A stretch of 64,000 nt of DNA from Symbiodinium natans (lineage: Eukaryota; Sar; Dinophyceae; Suessiales; Symbiodiniaceae). Under the pieces are notes generated by a model. The model ran no database searches, had not been told where the DNA came from, and saw only the letters and a program-made list of their open reading frames with translations. This document shows positions 32,866 to 44,172 of the stretch, one piece after another. Location of the stretch: contig CAJNDS010002199.1 of NCBI GenBank assembly GCA_905221605.1, positions 257,001-321,000 of the forward strand, written 5' to 3'. Within the stretch, counting starts at the first letter, position 1. Every line of letters begins with the position of its first letter. The translations under genes were made by a program, and so were the position numbers.

Positions 32866-35800
32866 GCCGGAGCAGCGCCGAGTGGGCCTAGCGCCCAGGC
32901 CGTTTGATCAGCTGAGGGCTGCTGGACATCTTGATGTTGGTTAGCTTCCGTGCAGCCATATCGGTCTCAGCATCTTGCCGGTTGCCAAGCTTAAGTAACC
33001 GACGATGCGGTTTTTTCAGCGCTTGGGAACAAGCAGCATGGGAGCTTACGGCATGCGGTCTGCTTTGCTGTAGCGGCACTGTAGCGTGCGCAAAACCTTG
33101 CCATCCTGCTCGACATCTCTCCAAGCCGCCCTAAGTACGACAGAGCTTTGAGCGAAAGCTGCAAGCCAGCGTCGTTTCCATGTGCTCAGCCACCACTGCT
33201 ATTCACTGCTATTCACTGCTTGTGAGAAGGCTGGAAGATGGGATTTTGCCACACAGCTCCTGCGTCACACGCCAGTGTCAAAGATAGAGTCAGCCGCTGA
33301 TGCTCAGCAGAAAATGCGATGGGCTTGGAGTCTAGGACTGAGGGTGTCTTTAGGGTGTCTCGGCTTGCTTCAAGTCAAGAATGGCCCTCTGGCTTGATGC
33401 AGATCGAGCCATAGAGCGCAAAACACAGGTGGCCCTCGAAAAGTGGCTCCTTCACAAAGTCACGCCTAACCGCCCACGCCATCGCAAGGTACTTTCTGTA
33501 TTGCCTCTAGCAGCTGTGCGTGCGCACGTCTCCCCTCCCATCAGCCTCCCCCCCCCCCCCACGTCCCCCCTTGCAGGCTTCTTATTTCGATTTGTCAGAT
33601 GCCATCGTTCATTGGGCCCTGAAAATCCAAGCTCCCTATCCGCCGACCCACATGCACACTGACAGCGTTGGGTTTGGGCTTAGGGTCTAGGACTTAGAGT
33701 GTCTACTTGCTTCAAGTCAAGAAGTTTCAGGGGGCTCATTCATCCCTCGAAAATGCGTGGCTTCGCTGTCCGGCGTTTGTCTAGCTTTCGTAGCCCCAAT
33801 CTCAAGTTTCATGATCAGTTTCATACCGAAATGCATACTACTGAAGGACTGTGCCGGTGAGATTCTACCTCAAGGCATGTCCGGTACGGCGTCAGGTTCT
33901 CAGAAATGCAGAAACCGATCAGATCGCCTCCTTGGAGTCCCTCAGTTGCTGAGGCCGATACCATCGTTTCAGCAAGACACGAGCTTGCCATCTGACGTCC
34001 TTCAGGAGGTTGCGAGTTGCAACGTTGCAAACTGTTCTATTTTTTCTCGCAATTGCAGTCAGTGGCCTTTCTGCAAAGCTGCAAAGTTCATGCCTTGTCG
34101 TGAGGCTTTGGAGAGCCTCACGGCTCTGTGGGTGAAGGTAGTTCGCTTCGAGGCTGTCGTTCTTTGTTCGCTTGTCCTTTCATCGCTGGTCTAACGAACG
34201 CCCGGAGGCCCAGGAACCTATGGGAGTCTCCGAGATCAAACGCGATTCGGCAACAGGCTTGATCACTTTTAGCATTTGAATGTTGAGACTCGGAGACGAT
34301 GTCAGACGTGTTGCAGGCGGTGGAATCTATTGCCTGCGGCGCAATGCCATGGGCTATGGTTTGTATCAGGTCTGTGTCCGGTCTGTGTCCGGTGAGAGTC
34401 TGTTGTGTGGTAAGAGTATCAGCCAATCATGTGATGCCTGCTTGCAGTCGAACACTGAACCGCGCGATGGTCCTCTCATTCTTTTGCCAGAGGCATTCTT
34501 TGGCTTTTCCGTCGTTTCCCCTCGGTCAAGAATTTCGGCTTATACCTTCTTGACACAACATGCCAGCACCTGGGCCTGGAGCTTCGCCTCGACGCGCAGC
34601 GGGCGGCGTCAGATCGGGTGGAGGAGAGAGAATGCTTCTTTTCACGTTTTCGTCCCTTCGCTAGAGGGTTTGTCACAAGAACCAACAGCGATCGGAGGCC
34701 TTGCAATTGAAGTTGGGTCTCATGTTTAGCACTGAGATGCGCAAACTAACGGACAATGCGAAAGCTGAGAACAAACATGAAATATTAGCACGGCAACGCG
34801 CAGACGCTGTGCAAACATGCATGGAGCACGGTGTCTGCGAGATGTGCTTGGCGTCAGCCGAGCATTGCATTTTCACTTTCTTGTAGGTGTTTTCTGTGTG
34901 GCGGCTTGAAGTGTGGTTTTGTTGTGGGACAAAAGACGCCTCTTTCACTGTGAACTCGTCAACGTGGTGGTTTGTCGATGTGACAAAATTTGGAGCGCAT
35001 TTGTTTCCCACATGTGGACCCTTTCTTCTCCAAAGCAGATCACAGTTTCACAGGTTTGCGAGGTTGGGTTTTGTGAGAGTCCATCTTCGTTCGACAGAAG
35101 GGCCGATAAGGGCCGTGCCTGAGCTTGGACCCGTATCACGGGGAAAGTCAGCTTACGATTTATGGTTGATTTAGTGGCTTGAAGGTTTGGAGTCTCGGAC
35201 CTGAAGGCCTTGGCAAAAGCCGGGACAAAGCACAGACAACGTTTCTCACTCCCTTCCGCCCACGAACAGACCTGAGGAAGCATCCGAAGTTCTCCACTTT
35301 ACTGTTCAACACGCTTTCGAGCCTGTTTTGTTTTGTACAAAGGGGAGCGGATTAGGCTCCGGCCTTGGGGGCTTAGAATTTGGATTGTTGGGTGAAATAG
35401 AAAAAAATAAAGCAACTGAAATGACTGACATAAACTAGATACATGAAATACAAGAAACAATGCAAAAACTACATGAACAACGAGATAGAGAACCAATGGT
35501 ATACATCAAAAGACGAATAAAGCAAATACCGAAGATAGAGTAAATAAGAAAACAAAATGAAGAAAATCAAAGCAAAACATGAATAAACAAGAAATAAGCA
35601 ATAAGAAGAAAATGAGTATGCAAATACAGCAAAGCATCTAAACAACAACGCACAGACAGCAAAGAACGTACACAACATAAATTGAAACAATGAGATAAAC
35701 AAAAAACATAAAGGAACAAAACAAAAGACATAACTAAAGCAAGTGCAGTAAAACAAAACAGAAATGAAGCAAACACAAGAAAACGTAACTCCGGTGACAT

Positions 35801-36054
35801 TGAGCTCTCTTGCCCGGCCAGGGTGATATTCTGCTTCCCTTACTCTTCAAACTGAGACCTTGCACCTACGGGGTGAGTGATGTAAATTGTTTTTTGCACA
35901 AGAAGGGCCCTTCTCACAAGATTTCAGCGTATTTGCAGTATGTCCCCCAAAACCGAAACCTTAAACCTGTGTAATCAGACTCTGCAGGTTGTCCGGTGGG
36001 GTATGGGGGAGGGTGAAGCCGGGATTGAAGCAGAGAGAGCTTTTCGGGCATAGG
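32866..36054. other. no supportable gene; A-rich tract
   Basis: Unique sequence with scattered short open frames. 35395-35780 is an A-rich, AAACAAGAAATA-like low-complexity tract whose minus-strand frames are merely Phe/Leu/Ser-rich. An exon-like segment here cannot be excluded. Confidence 0.4.
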
Positions 36055-36566
36055 TCTTTTGGGGTTTGGGGGCTTTGAGAGTTCAGAGTCTTCAGGGTTT
36101 AGGGCCGTGAGGAGGTTCAGGGCCTTTAAGGTTTAGGGTTTACCTTTGTTTAGGATTCGTAGGGTGTAATAAGGCCTTTAGGGTTCAGGCCTTTTGTACG
36201 CTAGGCTTTGAGGGTTTAGGGTTTTCCGGGTTTAGGTTTCGGCTAATGGGGCTTAGGGCTTTTGGGGTTGAGGGGGCCTTCAGGGTTTAGGGCTTTCAGC
36301 TTTCAAGGCTTTCAAGGCTTTCAGGCTTTCAGGGTTTCGGGCTGGGCCTGCGGGTTTAGGGCTTTTCGGGCCTCAAGGGTTCAAGGCTTTCAGGGTTCAA
36401 GGATTTTAGGGCTTTTCGGCTTTTAGGGTTTCGAGATTTCAGGTTTTTCGGCTTTTGAGGTTTAGGGCTTTTAGGTTTAAGGCTTTGTGCGGTTTAGCTT
36501 TTAGTGTTTAGGGCTGTTGGGGCTCAGGGGTTCCAGGGTTTCGGGCTTTTTGGGTTTGGAGCTTTC
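36055..36566. repeat. degenerate TTTAGGG-like satellite, left part
   Basis: Irregular GGGTTTAGGGCTTTTAGGG-like units with G/T-rich spacers. The last 27 bp (36540-36566) are repeated exactly at 38666-38692 on the other side of the inserted LINE fragment. Confidence 0.85.
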
Positions 36567-37287
36567 GCATGGTCAGCCATGACGTTACAGCCACCAGGTA
36601 AAACAGGGACTGTCTGAGGACCCCGGCTTCATGGCGATGTTCCTGCCACCATGTGTTGAACAGCTCTGCCCTGCGGATGATACTTCCATAGAAGTAGTGG
36701 TGGCAGTAACCCTCCACCGCTTCGTCGAAAAGGACTCCAATCCATCCTGCCCACAGGGTCCTGGTGACCAGGGTGGGGAATTGTTCCCCATACCCTGCTT
36801 CGTTGCCAAAGCTCTGGGGTTCCATCGCTAGTTTCATGACCCATAGCCGATCCAGAGCATATCCTCGTCGAGTGCGCCCCGCACCTATAAAGGGAAGCAC
36901 CCTAGGCTGTAAGCTTTGCCCTGTCGTTGGGTTGCGGACCAATTGGACCTCCCCAAGCCAATGGAGCGCTGTCTTTGGCCTTTGCTGATTCTGTAGTTTA
37001 TGCACCAAAAGGTGCACAGGCTTGACTTGCCCCATGGCTTTCATTTTCTCCTTTCCCTCAGCTTCCTGCGAGGCCATATTGTGGGCACCTGGCCCTTCCG
37101 CCAGCGTGACTGTACGAGGCTGGCTTGCCTCTTGCTCTTCATTGACACCCTCAGCTTGATGCGAGGCCGTACTGTCTTCTCCTCTCTCCCGTAGGCGTAC
37201 CGGACCCACCGGAGATTCCGAAGCTCTCTCCTCTTCACTATCCCAAGGCTGCTCCGGGTGTCTGGCGTCGAAGCGGGGAACGTTCAC
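36567..37287 (-). pseudogene. LINE 3' terminal ORF, unknown function
   Basis: From ATG 37287 an acidic, low-complexity N-terminus leads to a Trp/Tyr/His-rich part (TLWAGWIGVLFDEAVEGYCH, FNTWWQEHRHEAG). The frame runs past the insertion border and ends at 36508 in satellite sequence, so its last ~19 codons are host DNA. No domain is recognised. Confidence 0.5.
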
Positions 37288-37410
37288 GGGGCTGATCCTT
37301 CTGCTTGTTCTTGCTTTTGCCCTTGCCTTTGTCCGGCCGATTCCTTAACCAGAATGGCAGTCGGGACCCTTGTCTTCTCATCGTAGCATCCGTCTTCCAT
37401 TGCCTCATTG

Positions 37411-38634
37411 CTACAGGCCCGCCTTGTCCGGCGATGTCGCAAGCACGCGGCACCGCGAGGCCGAATTACACTCCCTCAGCAAAGGCGCCATGCGTGGCTG
37501 GGTCCAATCAACGTTAAGAACACTTCCTCTCTTCCATTTGCCTGGGTCACTGGCATCCACCTTCAGATCCATTAAGTGCGCCATGGTTGCTGCCATCGGC
37601 CCCGTGACCAGTGGCCAGTGGTGTTTGGCCGCACTCAACCTCTTCCAAGTGGTTTTCCAGGCCAAGTCAAAGTGGGCTTTTCCGCCACCAATCCATGCAC
37701 GGAAAACTTTGGCCACCACCTTGAAATGCTGCTTGTGGATTGTGCGCTTTGGATCCTGGCATTTCTTGGCTCCCATGTGCAAGATGGTTTCCAAACTCCC
37801 AAGCTTGTATTTACCCAGGTGTTTTCCTGCCACTGTTCGGAGCCATTTCATTCTTTTGGGTGATACCCCCACAGAGGGGTGCCCCCACAAAGCAACGGAT
37901 GTGATCGCTGCCTTGACCACGCGGAGTTTAGTGCTGGGCGGCGGCCCCAGCCTGGACAGTTTGCTATGTCTCGCATGGACTTTCTTGGCCCGCGTTGCCG
38001 ACGTCACCAAGCGACGCTTTCGCCCCCCTGTACTGTCGACGCCCAAGTCACGCATCACGTCGTACACCTGTGGCTCATGAGGCAACAGGAGTTCTCGCAG
38101 GTTTGCTCGCCTGGGTACTGCTGGCCACAAACCCTGTCTTCTTGGATGAAATCGTGAAACCAGAACAAGTCTAGCGTCCGTACCCCGGCCCAGGATACTC
38201 ACGAGCATATCCTCCTGGTTCTGCGCATCACCCTCGTAATACTCGCCGAGCCTGCGTTGGACCAGACGCGCCGCCGGATGCGCATCGCCATGATGTCTGC
38301 CTTGTTTGACCCATTGTTGGACCCTGTTCCAAAAGGCCGCCCTCTTGCCTGTCCAGACAACGTTCTCCGGGTTGTTGACCACCAACTTCTTCCGGACAAT
38401 CTCCGATTTAACACCCATGCCTTCGATTCGGCCTGTGATCGACCTCTCCACCCCGGCACTCAGGTGAGCGAATGTCTCACTGAGCTCATCTTCCATCTTG
38501 GGTTCATCCAGGATGTTGATGCTCTGTGTGTTTTGAACTGGTTCGTATTCCACAGTCTCCGTCACCAATGCTCCCGCCTTCTTCATCTGGGGAACATCAG
38601 GGCTACTGCACGGTTGGGCTACCCTCCAATGCAT
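37411..38634 (-). pseudogene. LINE ORF2 C-terminal region (post-RT thumb/linker)
   Basis: A 407-codon open frame. MRDLGVDSTGGRKRRLVTSA followed by ARHSKLSRLG and VALWGHPSVGVSPKRMKWLR resembles the region after the RT palm in dinoflagellate LINE polyproteins (a conserved LGVD...RR pattern then ALWG). The palm motifs (YxDD/FADD) are absent because the insert begins 3' of them. It stops at 37411, where another frame takes over (basic GKGKSKNKQKD stretch near 37320). Confidence 0.65.
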
Positions 38635-38665
38635 CGCAGCATGAGGCCGAAAAGGGGTTTCCCAA

Positions 38666-40078
38666 TTCGGGCTTTTTGGGTTTGGAGCTTTCAGGTTTTG
38701 GCTTTTAGGGTCTTCAAGGCGTTTGGGGTTTGGGGCTTTTAAGGCTTTTGTTATGGCGTAGGGATTAGGGTCTTGAGGACTTGGGGCTTCTAGGGTTTAC
38801 AGGCCTGAAGGGTTTCGCTTAGGGCTTTTCAGGGTCTTAGGGCTTTGCGGCTTTTAGGATGCAGGGCTTCTTAAGGTTCACAGCTAGGATTCAGGGCCTT
38901 TAGGGTCTGCGGCTTTAGGCATTTTAGGGTTTAGGGCTGCAGGGTTGAGGGCTTTCAGGTCACGGCTTTTCGAGACTTTTTCGAATGTAGGGCTTTTAGG
39001 TTGAGGATCTTTAGGGCTTTAGGGTTAAAGGGCTTTTGGGTTTGTGGCTTTCAAGGTTTGGAGCACGGGGCCTTTTATATAGGGTTTACGGCTTATAGGG
39101 CTTAGTGCTGCTTGGTTCCGTGCTTTTTGGGCTTCGGGCTTTCAGGGTTTAGGGTTTTGGGTTTAGGGTGTCAATCGCTTGTGAAGAAATACCCACCTGC
39201 CAAAAAGATCGCACAATAGTCAGAAAATATAGATTTCACATGTTCTTTTCATGCGACAAGGTGTGCACGAGCAAACATGCAGGGCTTTTAGGGTTTTTGG
39301 CTTTCAGAGTTGAGGGTTTTAGGGTTTACGGTTTTGGGGTTCAGGGCTCTTTAGGGTTTACGGCTTTTTCGTGTTGGGGCTTAGGGGTTTCAGCGTTTCG
39401 GGCGTTTATGTTGTTTAGGGCTTTTTGGGTTAGGGGCTTTTGGGCTTCACGGCCTTTACGGCTTCGAGGGTTCAGGGCTTGTGGGGTTCATGCCTTTCAG
39501 GTTTTAGGGCATGCGGGGTTGAGGGCTTCGCGGGTTTGGGAGCTTTTGTGGTTTACAGCTTTTGGGGGTCAGGTTTTTTAGGGTTTAGGGTTATGCCTTT
39601 TGGGGATTGCAGGGGTTTAGGGCTTCAGCGTTTGGACTTTTTAGGTTTCGGGCTGGGTGGTTTTTTAGGTCTTTCTCTATTTCAGTGCTTCAAGGGACAA
39701 GGGTGCTATGGTTTAGGGCTTTTAGGGTTTCGGGCTGTTAGGGGTTAGGGCTTGCAGGGGTAAGGGCTTTTCGGATTCAGGGCTTTCAGGGTTTACGGTT
39801 GTCATTGTTTAGAGCTTGAAAGGGTTTAGGGCTTTGAGGGTCTAGAGCTTTTGGGTTTAAGGCTTTTAGGGTGCAGGGCTTTTAGGGCCTTTTAGGGTCT
39901 AAAGCTTTTAGGGTTTAAGGCTTTTAGGGTGCAGGGCTTTTAGGGTTAGGGCTTTTAGGGTTTGGGGCTTTTAGGGTTTAGGGCTTGTCGTTAGGGCGTG
40001 TAGAATTTAGGGCCTGTAGGGTTTAGGGCTTTGTTTTTTGGGTTTAGTGCTTCTAGGGCTAATGCGGTTTGGGGCCGG
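38666..40078. repeat. degenerate TTTAGGG-like satellite, middle part
   Basis: About 1.4 kb of irregular GGGTTTAGGGCTTTT-like units with many variants (GGGCTTTCAGGG, GGGTTTCGGGC). It begins with the second copy of the 27-bp target duplication and ends with GTTTGGGGCCGG (40067-40078), the left duplication of the next insert. A short unique island lies at about 39172-39270. Confidence 0.85.
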
Positions 40079-40381
40079 GATAGGGATCAAAAAAAAAATA
40101 AAAAAGGATCAAAAAGAAAAAAAAGGATCAAAAAGAAAATAAAAAAGTATCAAAAAAAAATAAGGCCGCGATCGACGACCCTCTCACACGAAATGCGTCT
40201 CGAGACTCCAAAACTCGAGTTTTGGTACGTTTTCAGAGCACGATTGACGACCCTCTCACACGACACGCATTTCGAGGTGCTAAAACCCCGAGTTCTGACT
40301 CTTGGCTTCACGGCTTCTTGGCTTCTTGGCTTCTTGGCTTCTTGGCTTCTTGGCTTCCTGGCTCTCCTCGTTGGCTTCTTT

Positions 40382-40700
40382 TTTTAAGTCGCACGAGCTT
40401 GCTTCAACACATACACGTGTATCGAAAGCCATGGTGCGAGGATTGTGTTTGCAAATGGGGGGGGCTGCGCCCCCCCCCAACCCCCCCGCTTTTTAAGTCA
40501 CGTAAGCTTGCTTCGAAAATAGGCGTCTGTTCGACATTAATGATGCGAGCATTGTGTTTGCGTGTGTGGGGGGGGGGGGGGGGGGGCTGCACCCCCCCCC
40601 CCCCCCCCAGACCCCCGCTTTTTTAAATCGCGCAAGCCTGCTTCAAAGCCTACGCGTCTCTTCGAGACCCATGATGCGAGCATTGTTTGCAATTGGGACT
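40382..40700. repeat. three tandem ~110-bp units with G-run/C-run hairpins
   Basis: Each unit has TTTTTTAAGTCGC..AGCTTGCTTC, a CGTGT/CGTCTGTTCGA part and ATGATGCGAGCATTGTGTTTGC. Between them GGGGGGG...CTGC(A/G)CCCCCCC can fold into hairpins or quadruplex DNA. The run lengths here are likely to contain sequencing error. Confidence 0.75.
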
Positions 40701-40704
40701 GCTA

Positions 40705-40709
40705 CTATA

Positions 40710-40746
<37 letters not shown>

Positions 40747-40978
40747 TTACTACTATTACTACTGCTACTACTATTACTACTACTACTACTACTACTACTA
40801 CTATTACTACTACTACTACTACTACTACTACTAGTACTACTACTATTACTACTACTATTATTACTATTACTCCCACTACCACTACTATTACTACTACTAT
40901 TACTACTATTATTATTACTACTACTACTACTACTACTACTAGTACTATTATTACTACTACTACTACTACTACTACTAT

Positions 40979-41020
<42 letters not shown>

Positions 41021-41050
41021 GACTACTACTACTACTACTACTACTATTAT

Positions 41051-41091
<41 letters not shown>

Positions 41092-41584
41092 TCCTGCGAC
41101 TGCGACTGCTGCTGCTGCTGCTGCTCCTACTATTATTATTATTATTACTATTATTACTACTAGTATTACTATTACTATTACTACAATTATTACTACTATT
41201 ATTATTACTACTATTACTATTATACACTTATTATTACTACTACTAGTATTACCATTACTACTACTACTACTAATATTACTATTACTATCACTACTATTAT
41301 TACAACTACTATTATTATTATTATTACTACTACTACTACTACTACGTACTACTACTACTTCTATTATTATTATTACTACTATTATTATTTTTTATGAATA
41401 TTACTATTAATATTATTAGTTATTACCAGTACTATTATTATTATTATTACTACTAATATTACTACTACTACTATTATTATTACTATTACTCCTACTCCTA
41501 CTCCTACTACCACTACCACTACTACTACTACTACTGCTACTACTACTACTACTACGACGATTATTATTACGATTACTACTACGA

Positions 41585-41625
<41 letters not shown>

Positions 41626-41835
41626 TTACTGCTACTGCTACTACTACTACTACTACTACTACTATTACTAGTACTAGTACTACTACTAGTACTAGTACTA
41701 CTACTATACTACTACTACTATTACTACTATTACTACTATTTTCTATTACTACTACCTATTACTATTCTTACTGCTGCTACTACTACTACTACTACTACTA
41801 CTACTGTTACTACTACTACGACTACGACTACGACG

Positions 41836-41923
<88 letters not shown>

Positions 41924-41990
41924 TACTAGTATACTACTATTACTATACTACTACGATTATATTTTTACTATTACTACTACTACTACTATT
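40705..41990. repeat. (CTA)n trinucleotide array with variants
   Basis: About 1.3 kb of CTA/TAC units interspersed with ATT, CTG, CTC and CGA variants. Frames across it encode homopolymers (Thr, Tyr, Leu, Val) and are not genes. An AT-rich non-coding stretch (42000-42540) follows. Confidence 0.95.
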
Positions 41991-42919
41991 ACTACTATTG
42001 TATTTATATCATACATTATATTTTATATTTTATATGTAGTTTATTATAAATTCCCATTATTATGTATTTTATATTTCGAATTAGGTCTTAGATATTAAGT
42101 ATCATAATATAGTTATATAATATTATATTATATTATACACATTTATTGAAGGCTATATATATATATATATATTAGACATTAAATATTAAGTATTATTTAT
42201 TCTATGTTTTGTACTATAAATGAAACAGTTTGTATTATATGATATTATATCATAAACTATTATCTTATAGTATATCATAAACTACTATTTTATATTATAT
42301 TACATTATATTATATTATTTCATATGTTTTATAATGTATTTTTTATGATATCTTATATGATATCCATTTTAATATAGTATATTATATTGCCGTTTGTTTT
42401 TTCAATATTTTATTATATATTCCATGATAATATTTTATATTGTACATGATATGTTATGTTAAATTAATATGAATCATAATAATATTGATATTAATAGAAA
42501 CATAAATATCAATAAAATAAGTATAGATATGCAGAATATATTGGTCGATCGCGTCGGGAACAACGTACCAAAACTCGAGTTTAAGCGCCTCGAGATGCGT
42601 TTTGTGTGAGAGGGTTGTCGATAGTGCTTCGAACACGTACAAAAACTCGAGTTTTCGCGCCTCGAGATGCGTTTCGTGTGAGAGGGCGGGTCGTCAATCG
42701 TGCCCGGAAAACCTTTCCAAAACTCGAGTTTTAGCACGTCGACACGCGTTTCGTGTGAGAGGGTCCTCGATCGGGTTCCGAAAACGTACCAAAACTCGAG
42801 TTTTCGTACTCGAAGTCGAAGTTTATTTTCTTTTTGATCCTTTTTTATTTGTTTTTTGATCCTGGGCTGCGTTATTTTTTTTTTGATCCTTTTTTATTTT
42901 TATTTTGATCCGGCAGCCC

Positions 42920-43135
42920 GTTTGGGGCCGGCTTTCAGGGTGGGGGTTTAGTGCTGAGGGCTTTCGGGGTTCAGGGCTTTCAGGGTTTGGGGCTTTGTAG
43001 GGTTCTGGGTTTTTAAGGTTCAGGGTGTTTAGGGTTCGGGCTCTTGGGGTTGAAGGCTTTCAAGTTCCGAACTTTCAGATTTTTGCAGACTTTTTGGATT
43101 TCGGGCTTTCAGGGTGTAGGGCTGTTAGGTCTACC
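42920..43135. repeat. degenerate TTTAGGG-like satellite, right part
   Basis: The satellite resumes with the second GTTTGGGGCCGG and continues as GGCTTTCAGGG/GGGTTTAG units until unique sequence begins near 43136. Confidence 0.8.
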
Positions 43136-43875
43136 GGGTCCACCGCTTTTGGGGTTTGTGCATACTGTCACTGCAGAGATGCAGACGATGCAAACTAGGA
43201 GAGTTAACTACTAATTCAAGCATCGCACTGCTTTCGGGCTTGCCTCGCCCACGATACACATTCCATACTACCGTAGGGGCGTAAGCGACCAGGACAGTGC
43301 TTGGGACGCCAACAACTGTCTGCGAACTAGATCTGCAATTATCAGGAAGGGTGTTAAAGAGCTCATGCGGCGGTTGCCGAGTATCTTTTGGTACAATGAA
43401 CGTTGACTCCACAGGCACTGTATGCACTCTACACTCGCTCAGCTTTGCCACATAAGCCGGAGTTAACCGCCCTGTTGAAACCGCAGAATGTAGGGAAAGC
43501 TCAAGTGCTGACTCACATTCAGTGAAGGAGCCCAAGATTTACAACATCCAGGTTTGCAAGACCCATAGGGGGGTCCAAGCAAAGCATTGGGAAGGCTGAA
43601 AGATGAATTGCGCAGCAAGCCCGTGCTGCATAAGTTGGTGCACCCAAACATCTACCCTGTATTGTTGCAGCGCGAAAACAAGGTTCGCCGTTTGAACTAG
43701 CTGCAAGCGTTGCGGGCCTTCCTTAGTGCCTCCACAAGTTCAGGCGCCTTTGATGCCTTTGTAGTTGTGTGTTTTTGGCGGCCTCATCTGTTGCGTCGTT
43801 GTGGTGACGGGTCCAAAGCCAAAAAGGTGTCACTGGTCTTGGGCTGGTGTGTGAGCGGACGTGGTGCACTTGCCG
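43136..43875. other. unique stretch with one possible minus-strand ORF
   Basis: A minus-strand frame of 134 codons (43535 down to 43131) has ordinary composition (for example TPAYVAKLSECRVHTVPVES) but no domain. It ends at the satellite border, so it may be a truncated relic. The rest shows nothing supportable. Confidence 0.3.
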
Positions 43876-44035
43876 CAGCAGCAGCAGAAGAAGAAGAAGG
43901 AGAAAGAGAAGAAAACGAAGAATAAGAAGAAGAAGAAGAATAATAAGAAGAAGAAAAAGAAGAAGACGAAGAAGAAAAAAAGAAGAGGAAGAAGAATAAT
44001 TGTAATCAGAATGATAATAAGATAATAAGAAGGAG
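43876..44035. repeat. GAA-rich purine tract
   Basis: AAGAAGAAG/GAAGAAAAAG low-complexity sequence. Open frames on either strand reflect the repeat. Confidence 0.9.
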
Positions 44036-44172
44036 AAGCACGTGTGTCTCTGTTTCGAAACATGGGTTTGCAAAATTGTCGTTGGTTGCAGTTTTTGTAT
44101 CTGAGTACGTCAAGTTGTGACAACCGTTTGGGCTACTGATTGGTGTTGTTGGTTTTTTTGCTGACCTTGCAG

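Larger units (their letters stand above)
36567..38665 (-). mobile_element. 5'-truncated LINE fragment inserted in the satellite
   Basis: A 2.1-kb coding-like segment on the minus strand interrupts the satellite and is bordered by a perfect 27-bp direct repeat (TTCGGGCTTTTTGGG...TTTC). This is a target-site duplication of the kind left by LINE insertion. No poly(A) is visible at the inferred 3' end (36567 side). The element lacks endonuclease and RT core, so it is 5'-truncated. Confidence 0.8.
40079..42919. mobile_element. inverted-arm (foldback-like) element carrying trinucleotide and AT-rich DNA
   Basis: Flanked by the 12-bp direct repeat GTTTGGGGCCGG (40067-40078 and 42920-42931). The left arm (40079-40290) reads (GGATCAAAAA)n, then CGACCCTCTCACACGAAATG and a CCAAAACTCGAGTTTTGG palindrome. 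The right arm (about 42545-42919) has the same parts in inverted order and orientation, with four CTCGAG units. The interior holds CTTCTTGG octamers, three G-run/C-run units, the (CTA)n array and an AT-rich stretch. No transposase frame was found, so it would be non-autonomous. Confidence 0.65.

Noticed and set aside
33785-33812. Spliced-leader-like TTCGTAGCCCCAATCTCAAG
   Set aside because: It lacks the central ATTTTGG and is two bases short. No gene follows directly; probably chance.
40554-41246. 230-codon poly-Thr/Leu open frame and its minus-strand poly-Val partner
   Set aside because: Products of G/C runs and the (CTA)n array.
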